A program made the translations under genes and the position numbers. Shown here piece after piece: positions 1-8,800 of a stretch of 64,000 nt of DNA. Each line of letters opens with the position of its first letter. The first letter of the stretch is position 1. Source of the stretch: Candidatus Aminicenantes bacterium UBA2190 (GTDB lineage Bacteria > Acidobacteriota > Aminicenantia > UBA2199); the NCBI GenBank assembly GCA_002335385.1, contig DCVK01000023.1, positions 12,631 to 76,630 of the forward strand, read 5' to 3'. A model generated the notes under the pieces. It was not told where the DNA came from. It made no database searches and was given only the letters and a program-made list of their open reading frames with translations.

Positions 1-829
1 GGGCCGGGTGATCGCCGAGGCGCGCAGAGGGGCCGCGGACCATGCGCCAGGAGTGGATGCCCTCCTGCAGGCCGGGCCAGGAGCGGAGCAGGCGCGCCGC
101 CTCGGAATTGCTATCAAGAACACCGACGCGCAACGCCTCGGTGCCGTGCTCGCTGGCCAGGTGCTCGAGCAGTGGGGCGGCTTCTTCGGGCGCCAGGGCC
201 GCCCAGGGGCCGACGGCCAGCAGCCCGTCTCCCGGGCGGGCCATGATCCAGCCCTTGATCTGTCCTTCCCGTTCGGCGACCAGGCACTTCCTGGGAAAGC
301 TCTCCAGGCGGCGGCGCAGGAAAAAGGAGCGGTCGTCGCCGAAGAACTCCCTGTCCAGACCGCAGACGCGGTCCAATTCCTCCTGCCGCAGGGCGCGAAT
401 GTGGTCGTATTTTTTCCCCTTGAACTTGCCGCGAAAGCGCAGTGAGCGGCAGATCTTGCGGAAGCCCAGCTTCTCGTAGAAGGAGACGGCATTCAGGTCG
501 CCGTCAAGGAGGATGTTCTCCAGCCCGGCGGCGAGCAGATAATCCAGGGCCTTCTGGAAGAGCAGATGGCCGATCCCCAGCAGGCGCAGGTGCCGGCTTA
601 CGACCAGCTCGCCGATGAAGCCGCTGCGCGAGTATTTCGTGGAGATGCACACTCCCGCCTTCTCGCCGCCCGCCTCGGCGATGAAGCAGCCCGAGGCGTC
701 GTGGGCCAGGAATGCCGCGAAGGAGTCCATGCTCTCGCTGGCCCAGCCGGCGGCGCGGGTGAGGGCGGTGGCGAAATCGAGATCCGCCGCCGTCATGCCA
801 CGGATGGATACGGTCGCTGCCCCGCCCAT
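1..829 (-). CDS. GNAT-family N-acetyltransferase, C-terminus cut by window edge
   Basis: Reading leftwards from ATG at 829, an uninterrupted frame of 276 codons runs off the window. The N-terminal half has the GNAT acetyl-CoA motif (RLLGIGHLL, about residues 81-89) followed by the typical NAVSFYEKLGFRK strand-helix, so this half should acetylate a small amine or protein. After about residue 150 the chain continues with a second, weaker acetyltransferase-like half, suggesting a tandem-GNAT protein. It starts 9 nt after the stop of the LUD gene and is probably co-transcribed with it. The substrate cannot be told. The true stop is outside the window. Confidence 0.8.
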   Translation of the reverse strand, partial: MGGAATVSIRGMTAADLDFATALTRAAGWASESMDSFAAFLAHDASGCFIAEAGGEKAGVCISTKYSRSGFIGELVVSRHLRLLGIGHLLFQKALDYLLAAGLENILLDGDLNAVSFYEKLGFRKICRSLRFRGKFKGKKYDHIRALRQEELDRVCGLDREFFGDDRSFFLRRRLESFPRKCLVAEREGQIKGWIMARPGDGLLAVGPWAALAPEEAAPLLEHLASEHGTEALRVGVLDSNSEAARLLRSWPGLQEGIHSWRMVRGPSARLGDHPA

Positions 830-838
830 GACGTCTCC

Positions 839-1495
839 TCAGTACCCCAGCGATTCGCCGACCAGGACCACGCGGATGCGGCCGGGGACCATGCCGCCTT
901 CCGTGATCACGAGCTGGCAGCAGATGCGCTGCGGCGGGTGGCAGTGCGGGTCCTGGCAGAAGCCGCTATGCGCGCAGGGAGTGTCGGCGCCGACGCGCAG
1001 GCTGTTGGCCGCGGCGGCGCTGTTGCGGGCACGGGAGACGGCCGTTTCCAGGTCGGCGGTGACCTTGTTCATGCCGGCGAGAACGACCACTTTTTTCGGG
1101 CCGAAGACCAGCGCCGCCACGCGGTTGCCGGTGCCGTCGATGTTGACCAGCCGGCCGTCGGCGCTGACGGCGTTGCTGCTCATGAGGAAGATGTCGGCCA
1201 GCAGCCCCTGCCGGCGCATCTCGTCGACTTCCGCCCTGCTGACCTCCGGCTTGTAGCGGTCGAGCAGGCGGATGTCCATCTTGCGCAGGGCGTCGAGCAG
1301 GCCCGATTCGATCAGTGTCTCCGAGCCGCCCAGGCCGACCAGCGCCCCGACGGGGATGGCGGCGCAGATATCCTCCACCGCCTCGGCGCAGGTAGCGAAA
1401 TAGGCGCCATCGATCCCCCGTCTCTGGAAGTTTTTGATGAGGGTCATGGCCTGCCGCCGACGGCTCTCCTTCATGTGGTCATTCTTTGTCTTCAT
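839..1495 (-). CDS. LUD-domain (LutC/YkgG-like) protein
   Basis: A 218-residue protein covering a single LUD (DUF162) domain. It carries the family features: a glycine loop GLGGSETL, the SSNAVSADGRLVNIDGTGNR stretch and a C-terminal block with Cys/His residues (CAHSGFCQDPHCHPP). LUD proteins occur in lactate-oxidation complexes (LutABC), but many anaerobes carry a stand-alone form of unknown role, and no LutA/LutB partner is visible here. The start is uncertain. The frame extends to a TTG at 1516, but ATG at 1495 is the first ordinary start, and neither has a clear ribosome-binding site. The GNAT gene follows at once. Confidence 0.8.
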   Translation of the reverse strand: MKTKNDHMKESRRRQAMTLIKNFQRRGIDGAYFATCAEAVEDICAAIPVGALVGLGGSETLIESGLLDALRKMDIRLLDRYKPEVSRAEVDEMRRQGLLADIFLMSSNAVSADGRLVNIDGTGNRVAALVFGPKKVVVLAGMNKVTADLETAVSRARNSAAAANSLRVGADTPCAHSGFCQDPHCHPPQRICCQLVITEGGMVPGRIRVVLVGESLGY

Positions 1496-1567
1496 TTTGT
1501 TCCGGCTTCTGGTCAACGATCCGCCGTGGGATGATTGTACATGATTTAAAAAGAATATGAAACGGCA

Positions 1568-1602
1568 GGGCGATCTCCGGCCTCACATGCCGGGGATCGC
1601 CC
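1568..1602. promoter_or_regulatory. Strong 14-bp inverted repeat in a divergent intergenic region
   Basis: GGGCGATCTCCGGC (1568-1581) pairs with GCCGGGGATCGCCC (1589-1602) around a 7-nt loop. As RNA every position pairs, one as G-U. It lies in the 334-bp gap between the divergent LUD gene and the efflux operon (1496-1829). No T-run follows on either strand, so a simple terminator is unlikely; an operator or a leader hairpin of the efflux operon is possible. I see no gene in the rest of this gap. Confidence 0.55.
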
Positions 1603-1829
1603 CCTTTCCCGAAGGATTTTGCCGGGGCGGGGCCGTATCCTTCCTGTTCGCAGGTATCTGCGATTGAAAGCCCGCCGCCTTTTCCTCCATTCCACCGGAA
1701 CCAATCGCCGGTGCGCTGCGTATATTCAACAAGCGGCCGCGCCCGAACCCGAAGCGCCGCCTGCGCCGGCGACGAAATTCCGCATTGGATCGCCGTCGAC
1801 CGCTGGGCATTTATAAGGAGAAGTTACAC

Positions 1830-3143
1830 ATGGGCAACGGAAAAAACGGAAAAAACGGAAAAAAAGCGAAATTGCGTAAAAAGATCATTTGGATCGCAAT
1901 GGGCGTCGTCTTGCTGCTGATCATGCTTAAAATGACCGTCTGCGCCAAGAGGGATCCCGGCATTTCGGTACAGACCGAGAAGGCCGCCCGGCGCGACATC
2001 ACCCAGCTGGTATCGGCCACCGGCATCATCAATCCCGTCTACCAGGTGGCCATCACCCCGGAGGTGACCGGCGAGATCGTCGAGCTTCCGGTCAAGGAAG
2101 GCGACCGGGTGAAGAAAAGCCAGCTGCTGATCCGCATCAAGCCCGATTCCTATGCCGCCCAGCGCGACCGGGCTCAGGCCAACCTGGATTCGGCCCAGGC
2201 CACCCTGGAGATGAAAAAGGTCGAGAAGAACTTCATCGAGGCCAACTACCGGCGCACCCAGGAGCTCTTCCGCAGCGGCTTCACCAACCAGCAGGAGCTG
2301 GACAAGATGAAGGCCGACCTGGACTCCAGCCGCGCCCAACTGGAAGCCCAGCAGGGCTACGTCCAGCAGGCGCAGGCGGCCCTGAAGGAGTCCGGCGAGA
2401 GCCTGAACAAGACGGCCATCTACTCGCCCATGGACGGCACGGTCAGCAAGCTCAACGTCGAGCTGGGAGAGCGCGTGCTGGGCAGCGGCTTCAGCCAGGG
2501 TACCGACCTGATGACCGTGGCCGACCTGGGCAAGATGGAGGCCATCGTGGACGTGGACGAGAACGACGTGGTGCTGGTGTCCATCGGCGACACGGCCAAG
2601 ATCGAGCTCGACGCCTTCAAGAACATCACCTACAACGGCAAGGTCACCCAGATCGCCAACTCGGCCAAGACGACCGGCATGGGCACCCAGGAGGAAGTGG
2701 TCAACTTCGCCATTAAGATCGCCCTCAGCGACTTCAACCCCCAGGTGCGCCCGGGCATGTCCTGCAATGCCGACATCGAGGTCGAAACCAAGGACAACGT
2801 GCTGACGGTCCCGATCCAGAGCGTCACTGCCCGCTCCGCGGAGGAAGCCGCAGCCGGCGCAACGCCGGACTCCAGCCGCGAGCTGATCGCCGGCAAGACC
2901 AGCAGGAAAAAGCAGTCCAAGCCCAAGGAGGTCGTCTTCGTGGTGGACAAGGGCACCGCGGCCATGAAAGAAGTGAAGATCGGCATCAGCGACAATGAAT
3001 ACATCGAGATCATCTCGGGCCTGAAGGAGGGCGAGGAAGTGGTCAGCGGCCCCTACCGGGCCATCTCCAGCGAGCTGCAGGACAAGACCAGGGTGCAGTT
3101 GGCAAGCAAGGGCAAAGACGGGAAGGGCGGGAAAAAGAACTGA
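1830..3143 (+). CDS. MacA/HlyD-type periplasmic adaptor of an ABC efflux system
   Basis: A 437-residue membrane-fusion protein. A lysine-rich N-terminus is followed by one transmembrane helix (about 19-36), a first lipoyl-like half (TPEVTGEIVELPVKEGDRVK), a long coiled-coil hairpin rich in Gln/Ala/Glu (about 110-200), the second lipoyl half (YSPMDGTVSKLNVELGERV), a beta-barrel and a C-terminal membrane-proximal domain. It should bridge the inner-membrane ABC transporter encoded just downstream to an outer-membrane channel; no TolC gene is in the window. ATG at 1830 is chosen because AAGGAG lies at 1815-1820, 9 nt upstream. The start of the gene holds three exact 9-bp repeats (1836-1862) encoding NGK units. 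Confidence 0.9.
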   Translation: MGNGKNGKNGKKAKLRKKIIWIAMGVVLLLIMLKMTVCAKRDPGISVQTEKAARRDITQLVSATGIINPVYQVAITPEVTGEIVELPVKEGDRVKKSQLLIRIKPDSYAAQRDRAQANLDSAQATLEMKKVEKNFIEANYRRTQELFRSGFTNQQELDKMKADLDSSRAQLEAQQGYVQQAQAALKESGESLNKTAIYSPMDGTVSKLNVELGERVLGSGFSQGTDLMTVADLGKMEAIVDVDENDVVLVSIGDTAKIELDAFKNITYNGKVTQIANSAKTTGMGTQEEVVNFAIKIALSDFNPQVRPGMSCNADIEVETKDNVLTVPIQSVTARSAEEAAAGATPDSSRELIAGKTSRKKQSKPKEVVFVVDKGTAAMKEVKIGISDNEYIEIISGLKEGEEVVSGPYRAISSELQDKTRVQLASKGKDGKGGKKN

Positions 3144-3162
3144 GGCCGCAAGCCGAGACAAC

Positions 3163-3873
3163 ATGAACATCATTAATCTGGAAAACATTTCCCGGGTATA
3201 CCAGGTCGGTTCCGAGGAGGTCCATGCCCTCGACGGCGTCTCGCTGAAGATCGACCGCAACGAGTACGTGGCCATCATGGGGCCTTCGGGCTCGGGAAAA
3301 TCGACGCTGATGAACATTGTCGGCTGCCTGGACACGCCGACGAGTGGCTCGTACGTCCTGAAGGGGACCGACGTCAGCGACATGAGCGACAACGAGCTGG
3401 CCGAGGTGCGCAACCGCGAGATCGGCTTCGTCTTCCAGACCTTCAACCTTCTGCCCCGCGCCACCTCCTTTCACAACGTCGAGTTGCCCCTGATCTACGC
3501 CGGCGTCCCCGCCGCCGAGCGCCGCCAGAAGGCCGAGCAGGCCCTGGCCAGCGTCGGTCTCAAGGAGCGCATGCTGCACAAGCCGAACGAGCTCTCCGGC
3601 GGCCAGCGCCAGCGTGTCGCCGTCGCCCGGGCGCTGGTGGTCGGCCCCTCGATCATCCTCGCCGACGAGCCCACCGGCAACCTCGACTCCAAGACCGGCG
3701 AGGATATCATGTCCCTGTTCAACGAGATCTACAAGCTGGGCAACACCATCATCCTGGTCACCCACGAGGAATACATCGCCAACCATGCCAAGCGCGTCAT
3801 CCGCCTGCTGGACGGCAAGGTCGAGAGCGACAAGCTGGTTGGGAGCCGCACCATTCCCAACCGGGGAAATTAG
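3163..3873 (+). CDS. MacB/LolD-type ABC transporter ATP-binding protein
   Basis: A 236-residue stand-alone ABC ATPase with Walker A GPSGSGKST (about 40-48), Q-loop FQTFNLLP, signature LSGGQRQR, Walker B ILADEPTGNLDS and the switch histidine in VTHEE. Sequence and size match the LolD/MacB-N family that powers mechanotransmission transporters. It starts 19 nt after the adaptor gene and ends 2 nt before the first permease, so one operon encodes adaptor, ATPase and two permeases. The substrate (macrolide-like compound, peptide, lipid or lipoprotein) cannot be read from sequence. Confidence 0.93.
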   Translation: MNIINLENISRVYQVGSEEVHALDGVSLKIDRNEYVAIMGPSGSGKSTLMNIVGCLDTPTSGSYVLKGTDVSDMSDNELAEVRNREIGFVFQTFNLLPRATSFHNVELPLIYAGVPAAERRQKAEQALASVGLKERMLHKPNELSGGQRQRVAVARALVVGPSIILADEPTGNLDSKTGEDIMSLFNEIYKLGNTIILVTHEEYIANHAKRVIRLLDGKVESDKLVGSRTIPNRGN

Positions 3874-3875
3874 CC

Positions 3876-5108
3876 ATGCGCCATCACCTGTTCGAATGGA
3901 AGGAGGGGCTGCTGATCTCCCTGAACGCCATTCGCGCCAACAAGGCCCGCTCGATCCTGACCATGCTGGGCATCGTCATCGGCATCTGCTCGGTGGCGCT
4001 GATGGCCACGGCCATCAACGGCATCGACAAGGCCTTCGTGGACGGCATCAGCGCCCTGGGCGCCAACAACCTCTACATCGACAAGTACGCCTGGTTCAGC
4101 GACGAGGACTTCTTCCTGATGCGCAACCGCAAGAACGTCACCATGGAGCAGTTCGAGCGCTTCGAGAAGCTGGTCCAGCTGCCGCTGGCCGTGGCGCCGA
4201 CCATCCTGACCATGCACAAGGTGCTGCACGGCGACAACTACGTCGAGGGCACGCTGATGACCGGGACCACCGACGGCTACGTGCGCACCACCAACTTCAA
4301 CTTCGCGCGCGGCCGGTTCTTCTCGCCCCTGGAGAGCAGCGGCGCCCGCAACGTGGCGGTGCTGGGCAGCGAGGTCGCCGTCCACCTTTTTGAGAAGCAG
4401 GACCCGCTGGCCCAGGAGGTCAAGGTCGACGGCATCCCCTTCCGCGTGGTCGGCGTGCTGGAGAAGCAGGGCAGCAACATGTTGGGCAATTTCAATCCCG
4501 ACAACCAGGTCTACATCCCCATCGGCACGGTCTTCAAGTACTTTCGGCGCGACCGCGACACCGTGACCATCGTCGTGCGCGCGCGCAGCACCGAGCTGAC
4601 CGAGGCCACTAAGGAAGAGGCCATCGGCATGATGCGCCGCGTGCGCGGCCTGCTGTACGACGAGAAGGATGATTTTTCCGTCAACACCCAGGAGGGGCTG
4701 ACCACGGAGTACGACAAGGTCGTGGGCGTGATCAAGCTGGTCGGCCTGTTCATCACCGGCCTGTCGCTGCTGGTGGGCGCCATCGGCATCATGAACATCA
4801 TGTTCGTCTCGGTAAAAGAACGGACCAAGGAGATCGGCATCCGCAAGGCCATCGGCGCCAAGAAGCGCACGATCATGGGCCAGTTCCTCACCGAGGCGGC
4901 GCTGATCTGCCTGCTGGGCGGCCTGGTCGGCCTGCTGCTGGCCGTGGCCTTAAGCATGCTCATCAACAAGTTCCTGCCCACCAGCGTGCAGGTGAACACC
5001 ATCGTGCTGGCCATTTCCATATCCCTGCTGACCGGCATCGTCTCCGGCCTGGCGCCGGCGTGGACGGCGGCCAAGATGGACCCGGTCGAGGCCCTGAGGT
5101 ACGAATAA
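3876..5108 (+). CDS. MacB-type ABC permease (FtsX family), first of two
   Basis: A 410-residue permease with the MacB/FtsX layout: one N-terminal transmembrane helix (about 26-48, in a NKARSILTMLGIVIGI context), a large periplasmic domain (about 50-280) and three C-terminal helices. The conserved block GIMNIMFVSVKERTKEIGIR and the terminal MDPVEALRYE are typical. Its stop overlaps the start of the second permease by one base (TAATG), which implies translational coupling. The two permeases are clear homologues and probably form a heterodimer driven by the upstream ATPase. Confidence 0.92.
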   Translation: MRHHLFEWKEGLLISLNAIRANKARSILTMLGIVIGICSVALMATAINGIDKAFVDGISALGANNLYIDKYAWFSDEDFFLMRNRKNVTMEQFERFEKLVQLPLAVAPTILTMHKVLHGDNYVEGTLMTGTTDGYVRTTNFNFARGRFFSPLESSGARNVAVLGSEVAVHLFEKQDPLAQEVKVDGIPFRVVGVLEKQGSNMLGNFNPDNQVYIPIGTVFKYFRRDRDTVTIVVRARSTELTEATKEEAIGMMRRVRGLLYDEKDDFSVNTQEGLTTEYDKVVGVIKLVGLFITGLSLLVGAIGIMNIMFVSVKERTKEIGIRKAIGAKKRTIMGQFLTEAALICLLGGLVGLLLAVALSMLINKFLPTSVQVNTIVLAISISLLTGIVSGLAPAWTAAKMDPVEALRYE

Positions 5109-6334
5109 TGAAATTCTGGGAAGTCCTGAAGGTCGCCTTCGCCTCGCTGCGCGGCAACAAGCTGCGCTCCTCGCTGACCGTGCTGGGCATCGTCATCGGC
5201 ATTTTCTCCATCATCTCCATCAGCACCGTGATCACCATGCTGCAGAATTCTATCAACGAGGGGCTGTCGAGTCTGGGAAAAAACACCTTCCAGATCCAGA
5301 AATTCCCGGCCATGCAGCAGGGACGCCTGAGCGACAAGATCCGCAACCGCAAGAACCTGACCATCGAGGAATACTACCGCCTGCGCGAGATGCTCGATGA
5401 GGCCAAGCTGGTCGGCGCCGAGCAGTGGCAGTTCGGCAAGCTGTTCAAGTCGCAGTACGACGAGACCAACGCCAACATCCAGCTGGCAGGCGCCACGCCC
5501 GAGGCCATGGTGACCAACGACTGGCAGATCGCCGACGGCCGCTCCCTCAACCAGGACGACATGGACCGCAACCGGCGCGTCTGCGTGCTGGGCGTCGACG
5601 TGGCCAGGAAGCTCTTTCCGCGCGTCGACCCGCTGGGCCAGGAGGTCAAGGTCGACGGCCTGCGCCTGGACGTCATCGGCGTCCTCGTGACCCGGGGCGC
5701 GATGTTCGGGCAGTCGCGCGACGGCTTCGTGGTCACGCCGCTCTCCACCTTCCAGGCCAAGTACGGCAAGACCAGCCGCAGCGTCAACATCACGGTCATG
5801 GCCCACAGCCCGGTCATCTACAACCGCACCATCGACGCCGCCATCGGCCACATGCGCACCATCCGCAAGGTGACGCCGGGAGAGGAGAACGACTTCGACA
5901 TCTTCTCCAACGAGTCGCTGATCTCCCAGGTGGGCCAGATCACCCGGTACGTGCGCCTGGGCGCCATCGTCATCGCCTTCATCGCCCTGCTGGCGGCCGG
6001 CGTGGGCATCATGAACATCATGCTGGTCTCGGTCACCGAGCGCACGCGCGAGATCGGCATCCGCAAGGCCATCGGCGCCAAGAAGCGCAACATCCTTTTC
6101 CAGTTCCTGGTCGAAGCCGTCACCCTGTGCCAGTTCGGCGGCGTCATCGGCATCCTGCTGGGGCTCGGCGTCGGCAACCTGGCCGGCAAGGCCCTGAACG
6201 CCGCCCCGGCCTTGCCCCTCGACTGGGTGCTGGCCGGCATCGGCCTCTGCGTGCTGGTCGGCGTCGGCTTCGGCACCTACCCGGCCTGGAAGGCCGCCAA
6301 CCTCGACCCCATCGAGGCGCTGCGCTACGAGTGA
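5108..6334 (+). CDS. MacB-type ABC permease (FtsX family), second of two
   Basis: A 408-residue paralogue of the preceding permease with the same arrangement: N-terminal helix within KLRSSLTVLGIVIGIFS, a periplasmic domain, GIMNIMLVSVTERTREIGIR before the C-terminal helices, and NLDPIEALRYE at the end. ATG at 5108 overlaps the previous stop. An in-frame ATG 48 nt upstream lies inside the previous gene and would add an unlikely hydrophilic leader. This is the last efflux gene; the next gene is 141 nt away and unrelated. Confidence 0.92.
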   Translation: MKFWEVLKVAFASLRGNKLRSSLTVLGIVIGIFSIISISTVITMLQNSINEGLSSLGKNTFQIQKFPAMQQGRLSDKIRNRKNLTIEEYYRLREMLDEAKLVGAEQWQFGKLFKSQYDETNANIQLAGATPEAMVTNDWQIADGRSLNQDDMDRNRRVCVLGVDVARKLFPRVDPLGQEVKVDGLRLDVIGVLVTRGAMFGQSRDGFVVTPLSTFQAKYGKTSRSVNITVMAHSPVIYNRTIDAAIGHMRTIRKVTPGEENDFDIFSNESLISQVGQITRYVRLGAIVIAFIALLAAGVGIMNIMLVSVTERTREIGIRKAIGAKKRNILFQFLVEAVTLCQFGGVIGILLGLGVGNLAGKALNAAPALPLDWVLAGIGLCVLVGVGFGTYPAWKAANLDPIEALRYE

Positions 6335-6475
6335 GGTGTTCCGGGGCCGGATCGCCCGGGATGGTCGAAAAAATGACCTCCGCGTCGGGCAGTCGGAACA
6401 CGCGGGCGATGTCGTGAGCCAGGCGCCGGGTTGAATATTTGCTAAAGATGACAAGGCGAAGGCGGCCTGGAGCAA

Positions 6476-7453
6476 ATGAATAGGCTGAATGCCTTATGGT
6501 GTTTTTTCTGCCTGGCGCTGGGATGCTTTTTTTTCCAAGGAGTTGCGCAATCCATGAATCCCGAAAAAGCGATCCTGCCGGAAACCGTCGGCGCCTGGAA
6601 AGCGGCGGCTGCGCCGCGGAAGATTGATGCCGGCAATATCTTCGACTACATGAACGGCGCCGGAGAACTCTACCTGGCCTATCATTTCGATCACATGCTG
6701 GCCTGGGAGTACCGCGATGGCAGCGACAACGATCTCCTGGTGGAACTGTATCGCATGCAGGGGAGCGACGACGCCTTCGGCCTCTTGTCGCTCGATTGGG
6801 GCGGCGAGGCGGTAGCCTGGCCGCATGGAGCGAAGATCATCCCGTCTTCCGCCGCAGTACCCCCCGCGCGGGCACTGTACGGAGAAGGATTGTTGCGTCT
6901 GTGGTCGGACGACCTCTATGCCCGGGTTATGGCGGTTCGGGAGACCCCCGCGGCCAGGGAGGCCATCCTGGTGCTCGCCCAAGCCATCGTCGCCGGCCGC
7001 TCCGACCCGCCGCCCCCGGCGCTGCTTCGCCTGTTGCCCACCGTCCTGAACCCGCAGTGGAAGCTGAAAATTGATCGCAGCGCTTTTATCCGTTCGCACC
7101 TGGTGCTGAACTCGCTCTATTACCTGAGCCACGACAACATTCTCGGCCTGGATTCTTCCTGCGAGGCCGTATTTACCTCATACGAAAAGGAGGGGCGGCG
7201 CTTGCACCTGCTGGTCATTCAATATGCCGATGACAGGAGCGCCGAGCAGGGACTGGCGGGATTCCTCGCTGGGTACATTCCCGAGGGGGCAAAGGGCGGT
7301 CCCGCCACCCCTCCGGCTGAATTGGGATTTTTCCTGGTCGAGGATGGCTGGCTGGGCTTCCACAAGGCCGGCCGCCGCCTGGCGGTGGTTTTCCAATGTC
7401 CCGACCTGGACGCGGCACGAAGGATCGTGGCACAGGTCGGACTCGAAAATTAA
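6476..7453 (+). CDS. Exported DUF6599-family protein
   Basis: A 325-residue protein with a signal peptide (hydrophobic about 6-24). The mature part opens with LPETVGAWK and then KIDAGNIFDYMNGAGELYLA, a pattern I associate with DUF6599, a family of unknown function common in Acidobacteriota-like genomes. No catalytic motif is recognisable. It ends 15 nt before a DUF362 gene and is probably co-transcribed, so a joint role in an exported redox or cofactor-linked process is possible but unproven. Only a weak GGAG precedes the start. Confidence 0.7.
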   Translation: MNRLNALWCFFCLALGCFFFQGVAQSMNPEKAILPETVGAWKAAAAPRKIDAGNIFDYMNGAGELYLAYHFDHMLAWEYRDGSDNDLLVELYRMQGSDDAFGLLSLDWGGEAVAWPHGAKIIPSSAAVPPARALYGEGLLRLWSDDLYARVMAVRETPAAREAILVLAQAIVAGRSDPPPPALLRLLPTVLNPQWKLKIDRSAFIRSHLVLNSLYYLSHDNILGLDSSCEAVFTSYEKEGRRLHLLVIQYADDRSAEQGLAGFLAGYIPEGAKGGPATPPAELGFFLVEDGWLGFHKAGRRLAVVFQCPDLDAARRIVAQVGLEN

Positions 7454-7468
7454 CTGTCGGAGGAGCGC

Positions 7469-8356
7469 ATGAAAAAGAAAAGAGTCATCGTTACGCGTCG
7501 GGACTTCATCCGCGGCAGCGCCGGTGCCGCGCTCGGGGCCGCTTTGCTGGGACCGGCCTGGCTGAAGGCCGAGGCGAAGGCGGCGGGAGGCCAGCGCAGC
7601 CTGGTCGTCATCGTTCGTGATGCCAAGGCCATGGATGCCAATCTGAGCGTCGACAAGCAGGCGGTGGCCAGCATGCTGGAGCAGGCGTTGGCGCAGGTGA
7701 CCGGCAAGGCTGACGCCAGGGCCGCCTGGCTCAGCCTGGTCAAGCCCACCGACATCGTCGGCCTGGTTCCGACTCCGCACCTCAATCCCACCCATGACCA
7801 ACTGATCGAGGTGGTCAGGGAGTCGCTGGTTGCCGCCGGCGTTCCATCCGGTCACATCGTCCACGCCCAGGGACGCGATGTCGACCTGGCGCCGATCACC
7901 GCCCTGATCTGCCTGCCTGCCTTGAAGGCCCATTGGCTTACCGGCATCGGCACGGTGATCAAGAACTACATCCTCTACTCCGGTGCTCCACGGAATTACC
8001 ACCACCAGGACAGCGCCAAGCTGGGGGAGATATGGAACCTGCCGCAGGTGAAGGGCAAGACCAGGCTGGTGCTGGTCGACGCACTGCATCCCCTGTGCGA
8101 CAAGGGGCCGCAGCCCGATCCGCGCTACAAGTGGGCATACAACGGCCTGATCGCGAGCCTGGACCCGGTGGCGGTGGACGCGGTGGGGCTGAAAATCATC
8201 AGTGCCAAGCGTGAGGCGCTGCGCGGCGAACCCTGGCCGATTTCCCCGCCACCCATCTGCATCGAGGCCGCCGACAAGGTTTACAAGCTGGGCAACAGCG
8301 ACCCGGCGAAGATCGACATCAAGGTATTCGGCTGGAAGGAAAACCTGCTGGTCTGA
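7469..8356 (+). CDS. DUF362-domain protein with Tat-type signal
   Basis: A 295-residue protein starting with a twin-arginine-like leader (RRDFIRGSAGAALGAALLG), indicating export of a folded, possibly cofactor-bearing protein. The mature part has DUF362 features: PTDIVGLVPTPH, the central KNYILYSGAPRNYHHQD stretch, and LVDALHP with SLDPVAVDAVGLKI. DUF362 is often linked to Fe-S proteins, but no ferredoxin cysteine cluster is present here. GGAGGAG lies just before the ATG. The gene is followed by the heptad-repeat island and then the convergent beta-helix gene. Confidence 0.8.
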   Translation: MKKKRVIVTRRDFIRGSAGAALGAALLGPAWLKAEAKAAGGQRSLVVIVRDAKAMDANLSVDKQAVASMLEQALAQVTGKADARAAWLSLVKPTDIVGLVPTPHLNPTHDQLIEVVRESLVAAGVPSGHIVHAQGRDVDLAPITALICLPALKAHWLTGIGTVIKNYILYSGAPRNYHHQDSAKLGEIWNLPQVKGKTRLVLVDALHPLCDKGPQPDPRYKWAYNGLIASLDPVAVDAVGLKIISAKREALRGEPWPISPPPICIEAADKVYKLGNSDPAKIDIKVFGWKENLLV

Positions 8357-8382
8357 GCGCCAAGGCTATAACAGGACGATCG

Positions 8383-8790
8383 TGCAGTGTTAGTGTTATT
8401 GTTAGCAGGAGATCAGAGTGAAATTCATGGTCAAAGACAGTTATTGAAATCGGTTTACGGTAGACGGTTTACGGTTGACGGCAAGAAAAAAGGTAATAGG
8501 AAGACTAAAATTCCAAGCACCAAATCCCAAATTCCAAATAAATTCCAAATTCCAATCACCAAATCCCCTGGCGGGGACTTTGACCAAAACGAAGAAAAGG
8601 CATGCAATTTCAAGGGGGATTTTGTTTTGGAAATTGGAATTTGTTTGTTATTTGGAATTTGGGATTTGGGATTTAAGTCCTATTAATACCGTTCATTCAC
8701 CTTACGCCTTAAACCCTGAACCTTGCGCCGATTTCCCTTCTTCCTCTTCACGAATCACGAATCACGACTCACGAATTACGAATCACGAAG
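8383..8790. repeat. Heptad-repeat island A (non-coding), sister of island B
   Basis: A low-complexity, AT-rich island between convergent genes, built mostly of 7-bp-period motifs: GGTTTAC/GGTAGAC/GGTTGAC units (8453-8480), AAATTCC-type units, CACCTTA/CGCCTTA units (about 8698-8730) and six CACGAAT-like units (8749-8790). The core 8508-8674 has AATTCC-rich arms and their reverse complements around a unique centre (about 8565-8632, containing GGCATGCAATTTCAA). Outer arms match island B at 31252-31819 in direct orientation, while the core matches it in inverted orientation. ORFs across it are translations of the repeats, not genes. Confidence 0.85.
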
Positions 8791-8800
8791 ATCGTCCCGG

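Noticed and set aside
566..1534. Plus-strand ORF of 322 codons opposite the GNAT and LUD genes
   Set aside because: High-GC antisense shadow; the minus-strand frames show clear GNAT and LUD motifs and the plus frame shows none.
1824..3464. Minus-strand ORF of 546 codons over the efflux adaptor gene
   Set aside because: Antisense shadow of a clear HlyD/MacA gene; its Leu/Asp/His-rich composition is typical of a reverse frame.
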